A stretch of DNA of 64,000 bases from NCBI RefSeq assembly GCF_000196455.1, contig NC_014614.1:1006501-1070500 (forward strand), read 5' to 3'. Positions 17,772 to 25,960 of this stretch are shown piece after piece. Each line of letters begins with the position of its first letter. Positions within the stretch are counted from its first letter, which is position 1. Under the pieces are notes generated by a model. The model saw nothing but the letters and a program-made list of their open reading frames with translations, was not told the origin of the DNA and did no database searches. The DNA is from Acetoanaerobium sticklandii. Lineage in GTDB: Bacteria; Bacillota; Clostridia; Peptostreptococcales; Filifactoraceae. The position numbers and the translations under genes are program-made.

Positions 17772-17863
17772 TCGTTAGGATTTTCCTAGCGCATGAGTTT
17801 TTACTCATACATACTTAAAAGCATTAGGGTTGATGTTAGCTCACAACCTTGGTGCTTTTTTTC
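17772..17863 (+). ncRNA. Short structured RNA ending in an intrinsic terminator
   Basis: A transcript of roughly 90 nt would fold into three hairpins. GTTAGGA/TCCTAGC has arms 17774-17780 and 17784-17790. ATGAGT/ACTCAT has arms 17793-17798 and 17803-17808. A 16-bp terminator stem has arms 17817-17832 and 17844-17859, followed by T to 17862. It ends before a second promoter that serves accB. It may be an independent small RNA or an attenuated leader of the acc-fab operon. I do not recognise it as 6S, SRP, a T-box or a known riboswitch. Confidence 0.55.
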
Positions 17864-17891
17864 TTGCAGTTTTTATGTTTCAAAAAAATAT

Positions 17892-17920
17892 TTGACAAAG
17901 GATATCTAATGTTATATAGT
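17892..17920 (+). promoter_or_regulatory. Main promoter of the acc-fab operon
   Basis: TTGACA at 17892-17897 and TATAGT at 17915-17920 are 17 bp apart, near consensus. The transcript should start near 17926, just ahead of the palindrome at 17936. Confidence 0.8.
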
Positions 17921-17935
17921 TTGAATATAAAATGA

Positions 17936-17964
17936 TTTGATAATCAAACTATTTCATAATCAAA
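17936..17964 (+). promoter_or_regulatory. FabT-type operator
   Basis: The palindrome TTTGATAATCAAA at 17936-17948 matches the FabT box known from streptococci. A degenerate second copy, TTTCATAATCAAA, lies at 17952-17964. They sit just after the expected transcription start. A MarR-family gene of the FabT type is encoded in the same operon at 21503-21958, so feedback repression by acyl-ACP-bound regulator is the likely control. Confidence 0.75.
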
Positions 17965-17984
17965 CTATATATTTTGGAGGAATT

Positions 17985-18437
17985 ATGCAAATAAACGAGA
18001 TAAAAGAATTGGCTATGTTAATGAATAGCGCTGGACTTAGTGATATAGAGCTTAAGATTCCAGGAATGGAAATAAAGCTTAAAAAGCAAGGCGCATTTGT
18101 TCAGATGACATCAACGCCAGCCGTTGAAGAAACAAAAGACCAAGTACAGATACATATAGAATCAAAGCCGGAAGAGAAAGTAACTAAATCTCTTAATGGC
18201 AAAGAAGTAAAATCACCAATCGTAGGAACTTTTTACAGTAGTCCATCTCCAGATTCACCAGCCTATGTCAAAGTAGGAGATACAGTCAAAAAAGGCGATG
18301 TCCTATGTATCATTGAAGCTATGAAGATGATGAACGAGATAGAAGCTGAGCTAGATGGAAAAATAGTTGAGATATTAGTAGCAAATGAATCAGCAGTTGA
18401 GTTTGGGCAGCCGCTATTTCTCATAGAGGGAGTTTAG
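17985..18437 (+). CDS. accB: Acetyl-CoA carboxylase biotin carboxyl carrier protein
   Basis: A 150-residue carrier subunit of acetyl-CoA carboxylase. The N-terminal domain (MQINEIKELAMLM) is followed by a variable linker (about 40-72) and the biotinyl domain (about 73-150). Biotin is attached to Lys114 in EAMKMMNEIEA. The start is the ATG at 17985, with GGAGG 4 bp upstream; a longer reading frame runs through the operator and is rejected. It leads the operon accBCDA-fabT-fabH-acpP-fabK-fabD-fabG-fabF-fabZ. Confidence 0.95.
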   Translation: MQINEIKELAMLMNSAGLSDIELKIPGMEIKLKKQGAFVQMTSTPAVEETKDQVQIHIESKPEEKVTKSLNGKEVKSPIVGTFYSSPSPDSPAYVKVGDTVKKGDVLCIIEAMKMMNEIEAELDGKIVEILVANESAVEFGQPLFLIEGV

Positions 18438-18441
18438 AATT

Positions 18442-19788
18442 ATGTTTACTAAAGTGCTCATAGCTAACAGAGGAGAGATTGCTGTAAGAGTAATCAGGAC
18501 CCTTAGAGAAATGGGAATCGCCAGTGTAGCAGTATATTCTGAAGCAGATAAAGACAGCCTTCATGTTCAGCTTGCAGATGAAGCTGTATGTATTGGTCCA
18601 GCTAAATCTAAGGATAGCTACTTAAACAGCATGAATATATTAAGTGCTGCTCTGACTACTGGAGCTCAAGCTATTCACCCAGGATTTGGATTTTTATCAG
18701 AGAACGCAAAGTTTGCAAAGATGTGTGAGGAATGCAATTTGACTTTTATAGGACCATCTTGGCAAACCATAAATAAAATGGGAGACAAATCTAGAGCTAA
18801 AGAAATGATGAAAGCTCAAAAAATTCCCGTAATCCCAGGCTCAGATGGAATTGTTAAGGAAATAAGTGAGGGTCATAAAATAGCAAATGATATTGGATAC
18901 CCTGTTATGATAAAAGCTGCTGCTGGTGGTGGTGGCAAGGGTATGAGAATGGCTACTTCAGAAAAAGACTTTGAAAATGCATTTAAAAATGCAGCAACTG
19001 AAGCGAAAAATGCTTTTGGAGATGATGGCCTTTATATAGAAAAGGTAATTGTAAATCCAAAGCACGTGGAAGTTCAGCTTCTAGCAGATAAATTTGGGAA
19101 TGTAATTCACCTAGGTGAAAGAGATTGCTCAGTCCAAAGAAAGAATCAAAAGATGGTAGAAGAAGCACCTTGTATAGTAATTAGTGACGAGCTTAGAGAA
19201 GCTATAGGAAATGATGCCGTAGCTGCAGCAAAAGCTGTAGGGTATGAAAATGCAGGAACTATAGAATTTCTTCTAGACAAAGATGGGAATTACTATTTTA
19301 TGGAGATGAATACTAGAATTCAAGTAGAACATCCTGTTACTGAGATGGTAACTGGTATAGATATAGTAAAGCAGCAGGTATTAATTGCAGCAGGACATAA
19401 AATGCAGTACGCTCAAGCTGATGTAAAGATATTAGGTCATGCGATAGAATGCAGGATAAATGCCGAAGATGCTTCTAATGGATTTAGACCTTCGCCAGGA
19501 AAGATAAACAGCCTTCATATACCAGGTGGAAATGGCGTCAGAGTGGATTCGTTTTTATATCAAGGCTATAGCGTACCGCCACACTACGATTCAATGCTAG
19601 CAAAGCTAATAGTATACGCAACTACAAGAGATGAAGCAATCATGAAAATGAAAAGAGCTTTAGGCGAGTTTGTTGTTGATGGAGTTATTACAAATGTAGA
19701 TTATCATTTTCAGATAATGGAAAACAATGTTTACAAATCAGGATTGTATGATACTGGTTTTATAGAAAATAGCATGGGGGTTGATTAA
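18442..19788 (+). CDS. accC: Acetyl-CoA carboxylase, biotin carboxylase subunit
   Basis: A 448-residue enzyme that carboxylates biotin on AccB with bicarbonate and ATP. It shows the N-terminal KVLIANRGEIAVR, the glycine-rich ATP loop AAAGGGGKGMR near residue 160, HVEVQLLADKFG, ERDCSVQRKNQK, FMEMNTRIQVEHPVTE and GHAIECRINAED. Length and motif order are those of the standard subunit. It starts 4 bp after accB and its stop overlaps the start of accD by 8 bp. Confidence 0.96.
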   Translation: MFTKVLIANRGEIAVRVIRTLREMGIASVAVYSEADKDSLHVQLADEAVCIGPAKSKDSYLNSMNILSAALTTGAQAIHPGFGFLSENAKFAKMCEECNLTFIGPSWQTINKMGDKSRAKEMMKAQKIPVIPGSDGIVKEISEGHKIANDIGYPVMIKAAAGGGGKGMRMATSEKDFENAFKNAATEAKNAFGDDGLYIEKVIVNPKHVEVQLLADKFGNVIHLGERDCSVQRKNQKMVEEAPCIVISDELREAIGNDAVAAAKAVGYENAGTIEFLLDKDGNYYFMEMNTRIQVEHPVTEMVTGIDIVKQQVLIAAGHKMQYAQADVKILGHAIECRINAEDASNGFRPSPGKINSLHIPGGNGVRVDSFLYQGYSVPPHYDSMLAKLIVYATTRDEAIMKMKRALGEFVVDGVITNVDYHFQIMENNVYKSGLYDTGFIENSMGVD

Positions 19789-20641
19789 CATTTTTGAACA
19801 ACTCTTTAAAAAAACACAATATGCAAAGTTAAAAAAAGATGCAGTTATGAATATTCCAGAAGGAATGTGGATAAAATGCGGTTCATGTAAATCCAATATA
19901 TATGCCAATGATTTAGAAGAGACAAAGCAGGTATGTCCATCATGTGGATACCATATGCCGCTTAGTGCTTGGGACAGAATTGAGCTTATAACGGATAATG
20001 AGATCTTCATAGAGTTAGATGAGAATATTCAAAGCTTAAATCCAATAGATTTTCCTGATTATGAAAGAAAGACCAAGACATCAACTCTAAAAACTGGATT
20101 AAAGGAAGCTGTGATAACTGGCATAGCAAAGATTAACACTGAAGATGTGGTTTTAGCTGTTATGGATTCAAGATATATGATGGGAAGTATGGGAAGTGCT
20201 GTAGGAGAGAAAATAACTAGAGCAGTTGAAAAATCTATTGAGCTAAGATATCCACTAGTTATATTTTGTGCCTCAGGTGGAGCGAGAATGCAAGAGAGTA
20301 TTTTTTCACTTATGCAAATGGCTAAAACAAGTGCAGCTCTTGGCAGACATAAAGAAGAAGGACTACTATATATAACTGTACTTACTCATCCGACAACTGG
20401 AGGAGTAACAGCGAGCTTTGCAATGCTAGGAGATATTATTTTAGCAGAGCCTAAAGCGCTTATTGGATTTGCAGGTCCTAGAGTTATAGAACAGACTATC
20501 AGGCAAAGACTTCCAGAAGGGTTTCAAAGTGCAGAATTCTTAAAAGAAAAAGGCTTTGTAGATAAAATAGTAGAAAGAAAAGATCTTAAAACTGTACTTT
20601 CGAAACTGATCTTCTTTCATAAAGAAAGGAAAGAGGCTTAA
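19781..20641 (+). CDS. accD: Acetyl-CoA carboxylase carboxyltransferase subunit beta
   Basis: A 286-residue subunit that, with AccA, moves CO2 from biotin to acetyl-CoA. The N-terminal zinc ribbon is complete (CGSC near residue 31 and CPSCGY near residue 50). The crotonase-like fold carries VVLAVMDSRYMMGSMGS and FCASGGARMQE. The start is TTG at 19781, inside the end of accC with G-rich sequence directly upstream, so translational coupling is likely; an exact start is uncertain. The stop overlaps the ATG of accA. Confidence 0.94.
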   Translation: MINIFEQLFKKTQYAKLKKDAVMNIPEGMWIKCGSCKSNIYANDLEETKQVCPSCGYHMPLSAWDRIELITDNEIFIELDENIQSLNPIDFPDYERKTKTSTLKTGLKEAVITGIAKINTEDVVLAVMDSRYMMGSMGSAVGEKITRAVEKSIELRYPLVIFCASGGARMQESIFSLMQMAKTSAALGRHKEEGLLYITVLTHPTTGGVTASFAMLGDIILAEPKALIGFAGPRVIEQTIRQRLPEGFQSAEFLKEKGFVDKIVERKDLKTVLSKLIFFHKERKEA

Positions 20642-21438
20642 TGAAATCAGCAATGGATAGAGTTAATCTAGCTAGGCATAAAAAAAGGCCTACTACCTTA
20701 GATTACATAAAGCATATATTTGACGATTTTATAGAACTCCATGGAGATAGATGCTTTAAGGACGATCCAGCAATAGTTGGGGGAATAGCTTCTCTAAATG
20801 GCAAAAGTGTAACGGTAATAGGTCATCAAAAAGGTAGAGATACTAAAGAAAATATTTATAGGAATTTTGGTATGCCAAGCCCTGAAGGGTACAGAAAAGC
20901 TCTTAGACTCATGAAGCAAGCAGAAAAATTTGGTAGAAGCATCGTAACCTTTATAGATACTCCTGGAGCTTACTGTGGACTAGGAGCAGAAGAAAGAGGC
21001 CAAGGTGAAGCTATTGCAACTTGCTTGATAGAAATGGCTGGGCTAAAGGTTCCAACTATATCTATAGTTATAGGTGAAGGTGGAAGCGGAGGGGCTCTTG
21101 CCCTTGGAGTTACAGATGAAATTTGGATGTTAGAAAATGCTATATACTCAGTCTTATCGCCAGAAGGGTTTGCAAGTATTCTTTGGAAGGATTCTTCTAG
21201 AAGCAGTGAAGCGGCTTCAATGATGAAGCTGACAGCAGAAGACTTAAAGCAGTTTGGAATTGTAGATAAAATAATCAAAGAACCTGGAAAAGGTGCTCAT
21301 GATAATCCTTCAAAAACTGCAGAGCTTATTAGGTCAAAATTGTTAATGGGACTTTCTAAAATTGAAGGTATTCAAAGAGATACTCTATTAGAAAAGAGAC
21401 TTAATAAATATAGAAATATCGGAGAATTTTCAATATAG
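20641..21438 (+). CDS. accA: Acetyl-CoA carboxylase carboxyltransferase subunit alpha
   Basis: A 265-residue partner of AccD, a little shorter than E. coli AccA (319) because the N-terminal helical region is reduced. It keeps FIELHGDR, VIGHQKGRDTKENI, NFGMPSPEGYRKALRLM, FIDTPGAYCGLGAEERGQGEAIA, and IGEGGSGGALAL. The start ATG shares one base with the accD stop. A 64-bp gap follows before the fabT-like gene. Confidence 0.95.
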   Translation: MKSAMDRVNLARHKKRPTTLDYIKHIFDDFIELHGDRCFKDDPAIVGGIASLNGKSVTVIGHQKGRDTKENIYRNFGMPSPEGYRKALRLMKQAEKFGRSIVTFIDTPGAYCGLGAEERGQGEAIATCLIEMAGLKVPTISIVIGEGGSGGALALGVTDEIWMLENAIYSVLSPEGFASILWKDSSRSSEAASMMKLTAEDLKQFGIVDKIIKEPGKGAHDNPSKTAELIRSKLLMGLSKIEGIQRDTLLEKRLNKYRNIGEFSI

Positions 21439-21502
21439 AGTTCCAAAATTGCGTTTCTATGGGTAAGATATGTATATAACAATTTATTAGGATGGTGAAA
21501 TC

Positions 21503-21958
21503 ATGTCAAACCCAATGAAATTAATTAATGATATACTGGTAGATTTGTTCAAGAATATCTTAGATATAGAAGAACAAGCTCTAAAGGATAGAGGAATAAT
21601 AGATTTATCTATGAATGAAATGCATACACTTGAAGCCATAGGCTATGAAGATGTTAAGACTATGTCTGAAACAGCTGAAATCTTGAAGATTACGCTTGGA
21701 ACTCTTACAACATCAGTAAATAGATTAGTAAAAAAAGGTTATGTACAAAGACTGCAAGATGAGAAAGACAGAAGAATAGTGCTAATTAAACTCACGGATA
21801 AAGGTCAAGAAGTTTACAAAATTCATGAAGATTTTCATATGGAAATGGTAGCAAAAATGCTTATCGATTTGAATTTGGAAGAAGATAAAGCACTTCTTGG
21901 TTCTTTAGAAAAGTTAAAAGAGTTTTTTCAAAGTAATTATATGAACAGTTCTGATTAG
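21503..21958 (+). CDS. fabT: MarR-family regulator of fatty-acid synthesis (FabT-like)
   Basis: A 151-residue winged-helix DNA-binding protein. The recognition region is TMSETAEILKITLGTLTTSVNRLVKKGYVQR (about 52-82), followed by the wing DEKDRRIVLIKLT. In streptococci FabT binds acyl-ACP and represses fab genes at a TTTGAT-nn-TCAAA palindrome, and such a site lies at the operon promoter (17936-17948). Its position inside the acc-fab operon supports autoregulation. The name is inferred from family, place and operator together. Confidence 0.8.
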   Translation: MSNPMKLINDILVDLFKNILDIEEQALKDRGIIDLSMNEMHTLEAIGYEDVKTMSETAEILKITLGTLTTSVNRLVKKGYVQRLQDEKDRRIVLIKLTDKGQEVYKIHEDFHMEMVAKMLIDLNLEEDKALLGSLEKLKEFFQSNYMNSSD

Positions 21959-21975
21959 AAGGAAAGGGGGAGTAT

Positions 21976-22950
21976 ATGAGCTATACTTCCATTATAGGAA
22001 CAGGAAGCTATATTCCTGAAAATATAATTGACAATAATTATATAAGCCAGTTTGTAGATACAAGTGATGAGTGGATAACTGAAAGGACTGGTATAAAAGC
22101 CAGAAGACTTTCAAAAGGAGAAGATACTTCTCAGCTAGCAATAAAAGCAGCTCAAAGAGCTATAGAGATGGCAAAAATTAATCCAGAGGATATAGGACTT
22201 GTAATACTTGGAACTATTACACCAGACACTTTTACTCCATCAGTAGCTTGCATAGTTCAATCAGCTATAGGTGCAGTTAACGCAACTAGCTTTGATATAT
22301 CAGCGGCTTGTAGCGGTTTTATATATGGGCTTCAAATAGCAGATAAATTCTTGCAAGGAAGCAATATGAAATATGCTTTAGTAATAGGCTCAGAAGTTCT
22401 TTCTAAAGCTCTAGACTGGGAAGACAGAAACACCTGCGTTATATTTGCTGATGGAGCAGGGGCAGCTATATTAGCTAAAAACGAAGAATATGGAATTAAA
22501 GCTAGTTTTTCAGGAAGTAGTGGAGATGTAAAAGGAAGTCTAGTACTGCCTGCACTTCAAGTAAACAACCTGATAGCTAAGTCAGAAAATAAAAACAGCG
22601 TTATAAGCATGAACGGCAGAGAGATATTTAAGTTTGCAGTTCAAATTATGCCAAAATGTATAAATGCAGTACTTGAAGAAGCAAATATGAGTCTTGAAGA
22701 TATAGATTATATAGTACCACATCAAGCGAATTACAGAATCACAGAATCTGTAGCGCAAAAAATGAATATACCGATAGAGAAGTTTTATATGAACCTAGAT
22801 GAATATGGAAATACTTCCTCAGCAACTATTCCTCTCGCTCTAGATGAGATGAACAGAAAAGGAATGCTGAAAAAAGGACAGAAAATAATATTAGTTGGTT
22901 TTGGTGGCGGCCTCACTTGGGGAAGCGTACTGATAAATTGGCAAGGTTAA
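21976..22950 (+). CDS. fabH: Beta-ketoacyl-ACP synthase III
   Basis: A 324-residue enzyme that condenses acetyl-CoA with malonyl-ACP to start fatty acid synthesis. The catalytic triad is visible: Cys112 in SAACSGF, His in VPHQAN and Asn in EYGNTSSA. GTGSYIPEN begins the fold and GFGGGLTWGS ends it. The length is standard. AAAGGGGG lies upstream of the ATG, 17 bp after the regulator gene. Acyl-chain preference (straight or branched) cannot be decided here. Confidence 0.95.
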   Translation: MSYTSIIGTGSYIPENIIDNNYISQFVDTSDEWITERTGIKARRLSKGEDTSQLAIKAAQRAIEMAKINPEDIGLVILGTITPDTFTPSVACIVQSAIGAVNATSFDISAACSGFIYGLQIADKFLQGSNMKYALVIGSEVLSKALDWEDRNTCVIFADGAGAAILAKNEEYGIKASFSGSSGDVKGSLVLPALQVNNLIAKSENKNSVISMNGREIFKFAVQIMPKCINAVLEEANMSLEDIDYIVPHQANYRITESVAQKMNIPIEKFYMNLDEYGNTSSATIPLALDEMNRKGMLKKGQKIILVGFGGGLTWGSVLINWQG

Positions 22951-22997
22951 AATATTAGGACTTGCTATATAAATTAAAAAAAATGGAGGAATTTAAA

Positions 22998-23225
22998 ATG
23001 ACATTTGAAAAAGTAAAGGAAATTTTATCAAAACAATTAGAGGTATCTGTAGACGAAATTCAGCTTGCTAACTCACTTCAAGAAGATCTTGGAGCAGATT
23101 CACTAGATGTAGTAGAAATAGTAATGGCTTTAGAAGACGAATTTTCAATTGAAATAGCTGATGAAGAAACAGCTAAAATCAAAACTGTTGATGACATTGT
23201 AAAATACATCGACTCACAAAAATAG
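22998..23225 (+). CDS. acpP: Acyl carrier protein
   Basis: A 75-residue acidic carrier that shuttles acyl chains between Fab enzymes. The phosphopantetheine attachment site is Ser35 in GADSLDVVEIVM. The ATG at 22998 with GGAGGA 7 bp upstream is chosen; earlier in-frame starts add a non-conserved extension. It lies between fabH and fabK. Confidence 0.95.
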   Translation: MTFEKVKEILSKQLEVSVDEIQLANSLQEDLGADSLDVVEIVMALEDEFSIEIADEETAKIKTVDDIVKYIDSQK

Positions 23226-23233
23226 GCCTACTA

Positions 23234-23261
23234 AAAGACTCTCTATACCTAGAGAGTCTTT
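23234..23261 (+). other. Perfect 12-bp hairpin between acpP and fabK
   Basis: AAAGACTCTCTA (23234-23245) and its exact complement (23250-23261) enclose a 4-nt loop. No T run follows, so it is not a normal terminator. In an mRNA it would protect or process the 3' end of the acpP segment and could raise acpP over the downstream genes. Confidence 0.6.
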
Positions 23262-23304
23262 AGAAAATTTATATTGAATCTAGGCCATATTTCTAGGAGG
23301 GAAT

Positions 23305-24255
23305 ATGATAAAAACTGAGATTTGTGAATTGCTTGGTATACAGTATCCGATAATTCAAGGTGGAATGGCTTGGATTTCAGATTGGAGCTTATGTTCTGCT
23401 GTATCAGAAGCTGGAGGTTTAGGCGTTATTGCAGCTGGAAATGCTCCAAAGGATTGGGTAGTAGATCAAATTAGAAAAGTAAAAGAAGCAACAGATAAAC
23501 CTTTTGCAGTAAATGTAATGCTACTTAGCCCATATGTAGAAGAAATTGCTCAGGCAGTTTGTGAAGAAGAAGTAAAAGTTGTAATTACAGGTGCAGGAAA
23601 TCCTGGTAAATATGTAGAGATGTGGAAAAAAGCAGGGATAACTATAATCCCAGTTGTTCCATCAGTTGCTCTTGCAAAAAGAATGGAAAGAATAGGGGTA
23701 GATGCCCTTGTAGCTGAAGGTGGAGAAGCTGGAGGACACGTTGGTGAAATTAATACAATGGCTCTTATGCCACAGGTGGTTGATGCAGTAAGCATACCTG
23801 TAATAGCAGCAGGAGGAATAGCTGATGGCAGAGGTGCACTAGCGGCATTTATGCTAGGAGCTTCAGCCCTTCAAATAGGAACAAGATTCTTAGTTGCAAA
23901 AGAATGCAATGTTCATGAAAATTATAAAATGAGAATTTTGGATTCGAAGGATACTGATACGGAAGTTACTGGAAGAAGTACAGGACATCCAGTTAGAGTG
24001 CTAAAAAACAAACTTACAAGAAAGTTTAAAACATTAGAAAAAGAAAATGTGGATCCTGCTGTTTTAGAAGAGCTAGGAGCAGGAGCTTTATATAAAGCGG
24101 CTATAGAAGGAGATATGGAGCAAGGCTCTATTATGGCTGGGCAGGTAGCTGGACTTATTAAGAAAGAGCAAACTGCAAAAGAAATTATTCTAGAGATTAT
24201 GGATGAATCAAAAGAGCTGTACGGTAAAACCGGAAAGAAATTAGGACTTTTATAG
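23305..24255 (+). CDS. fabK: Enoyl-ACP reductase II (FMN-dependent)
   Basis: A 316-residue NAD(P)H- and FMN-dependent enoyl-ACP reductase of the nitronate monooxygenase-like TIM-barrel family, performing the last step of each elongation cycle. It has IQGGMAWISD at the N-terminus, VNVMLLSP, GAGNPGKYVE, VAEGGEAGGHVG and AAGGIADGRG with GASALQIGTRFL. No fabI lies in the operon, so FabK is the likely reductase; FabK enzymes are typically insensitive to triclosan. AGGAGGG precedes the ATG. Confidence 0.93.
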   Translation: MIKTEICELLGIQYPIIQGGMAWISDWSLCSAVSEAGGLGVIAAGNAPKDWVVDQIRKVKEATDKPFAVNVMLLSPYVEEIAQAVCEEEVKVVITGAGNPGKYVEMWKKAGITIIPVVPSVALAKRMERIGVDALVAEGGEAGGHVGEINTMALMPQVVDAVSIPVIAAGGIADGRGALAAFMLGASALQIGTRFLVAKECNVHENYKMRILDSKDTDTEVTGRSTGHPVRVLKNKLTRKFKTLEKENVDPAVLEELGAGALYKAAIEGDMEQGSIMAGQVAGLIKKEQTAKEIILEIMDESKELYGKTGKKLGLL

Positions 24256-24264
24256 GAGGATAAT

Positions 24265-25251
24265 ATGAATAAGATAGCATTTGTATTTGCTGGCCAAGGA
24301 GCTCAGTATACAGGTATGGGTAAGGATTTCTTCGATAACTTTGAATCCTCAAGAAATATATTTAAACTAGCGGATGAATCACTGGGCTTTGGTTTAAGCG
24401 AGATATGCTTTAGCGGATCAGAAGAGGAACTTTCTATGACGGAAATTACTCAACCAGCTATCCTAACAGTTACCTCGGCTATACTAGAAGCGGTGAAAGA
24501 AAAAATAGATTTTCCAGATATGGTAGCAGGACTTAGTTTAGGTGAATATAGCGCTCATGTCTGTGCGAATAGCTTAGATTTTAAAGATGCAGTAAAACTA
24601 GTTCAAAAAAGAGGAAAGTATATGCAAGAGGCAGTACCGCCTGGAGTAGGAACTATGGCTGCGATAATGGGACTTACTAAAGAGCAGACTATAGAGGTAT
24701 GCAAAGAGGCAGCTTCGTTTGGAATCGTGGAGCCTAGTAATTTTAACTGCCCTGGACAAACTGTAATTGGCGGAGAAATTGAAGCAGTTGATAAAGCCTG
24801 TGAGATTGCTAAAGCTCATGGAGCAAAGAGAGCTATGAGACTGAAGGTAAGTGCACCTTTTCACACGTCTATGCTTGAAAGTGCAGCTTTTCAGCTTTCA
24901 GGAGAGTTAGAAAATGTAAATATCAGACCTATGGAGATTCCTGTAGTTACAAATGTAGATGCAGGCGTTATAAACCATGAAAGTCAAATCAAGGATATTC
25001 TCGTAAGGCAAGTAATGAGCTCAGTACACTGGGAAGACTCAATAAAAATGATGATAGAAAATGGAATTGATACCTTTGTAGAAATAGGACCAGGCAAAAC
25101 CTTAAGTGGGTTTATTAAGAAAATAAACAAGGATGTAAATACTTTTAATATTGAAAATATGATTTCCTTTGAGGAAACTATAAATAGATTGGAGGAACTT
25201 GGCTATGGCAAAAACAGCAGTGATAACTGGAGCGACCAAGGGATTGGGTAA
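24265..25251 (+). CDS. fabD: Malonyl-CoA:ACP transacylase
   Basis: A 328-residue enzyme that loads malonyl groups onto ACP. It shows FVFAGQGAQYTGMG at the N-terminus, the nucleophile Ser91 in GLSLGEYSAH, and the catalytic His in SAPFHTSM. The C-terminus, EIGPGKTLSGFIKKI, is typical. The last 47 bp overlap the start of fabG, so the tail beyond about residue 313 is unlikely to be conserved. Confidence 0.95.
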   Translation: MNKIAFVFAGQGAQYTGMGKDFFDNFESSRNIFKLADESLGFGLSEICFSGSEEELSMTEITQPAILTVTSAILEAVKEKIDFPDMVAGLSLGEYSAHVCANSLDFKDAVKLVQKRGKYMQEAVPPGVGTMAAIMGLTKEQTIEVCKEAASFGIVEPSNFNCPGQTVIGGEIEAVDKACEIAKAHGAKRAMRLKVSAPFHTSMLESAAFQLSGELENVNIRPMEIPVVTNVDAGVINHESQIKDILVRQVMSSVHWEDSIKMMIENGIDTFVEIGPGKTLSGFIKKINKDVNTFNIENMISFEETINRLEELGYGKNSSDNWSDQGIG

Positions 25252-25939
25252 GCAAATAGCTTTCGAGCTAGCTAAGGACGGATTTGAAATAGTAATAAAC
25301 TATAGAACAGAAAACGACAGTCTAGCTCAGATGGTAGAAGAAATAAACAAAACAACTAAAGCATATACTTTTAAAGCAGATATAAGCAATTTTGATGAAG
25401 CAAAAGCTCTAATAGATTTTGCAGCTTCTGAGACTGGAAAAATTGATTTATTAGTAAATAATGCAGGAATCACAAATGACAAGCTACTGGTTAGAATGTC
25501 AGAAGAAGATTTTAGCAAGGTTATTGACATCAATTTAAAAGGAACATTTAACTGCATCAGACATGCAAGCAGATTAATGATGAAGCAAAAATTTGGAAGA
25601 ATAGTAAATATTTCTTCTGTAATAGGTCTAATTGGAAATGTAGGACAAGCAAACTATGCAGCATCAAAGGCTGGAGTTATTGGACTAACAAAGTCAGCAG
25701 CTAGGGAAATGGCTCCTTACTCAGTTACAGTAAATGCTATAGCTCCTGGATTTATAAAATCTGATATGACAGATAAGCTTACAGATGAAATAAAAGATAA
25801 CATTAAATCATCAATACCTATGAGAAAAATAGGCGAATCTAAGGATGTAGCAAATCTAGTGAAATTTTTAGCAAATGATGAAACAGGATATATTACAGGA
25901 CAAGTAATCAATGTAGATGGCGGAATGGTTATGTATTAA
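25205..25939 (+). CDS. fabG: 3-oxoacyl-ACP reductase
   Basis: A 244-residue short-chain dehydrogenase that reduces 3-oxoacyl-ACP with NADPH. It has the cofactor loop TGATKGLGK, NNAGIT, catalytic Ser in NISSVIG and the Tyr/Lys pair in NYAASKAG. It ends VDGGMVMY. The ATG at 25205, 8 bp after GGAGGA, is preferred over the TTG two codons earlier. It overlaps fabD by 47 bp. Confidence 0.95.
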   Translation: MAKTAVITGATKGLGKQIAFELAKDGFEIVINYRTENDSLAQMVEEINKTTKAYTFKADISNFDEAKALIDFAASETGKIDLLVNNAGITNDKLLVRMSEEDFSKVIDINLKGTFNCIRHASRLMMKQKFGRIVNISSVIGLIGNVGQANYAASKAGVIGLTKSAAREMAPYSVTVNAIAPGFIKSDMTDKLTDEIKDNIKSSIPMRKIGESKDVANLVKFLANDETGYITGQVINVDGGMVMY

Positions 25940-25960
25940 TCTATAATATGGGAGGCACGT

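Larger units (their letters stand above)
17593..17984 (+). other. Intergenic region before the fatty-acid operon
   Basis: This 392-bp stretch has no gene. In order it holds an AT-rich 10-bp inverted repeat (17681-17690 and 17709-17718), a promoter with a short structured RNA and terminator (17735-17863), then a second promoter with a FabT-like operator (17892-17964) and the accB ribosome binding site. Confidence 0.7.
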
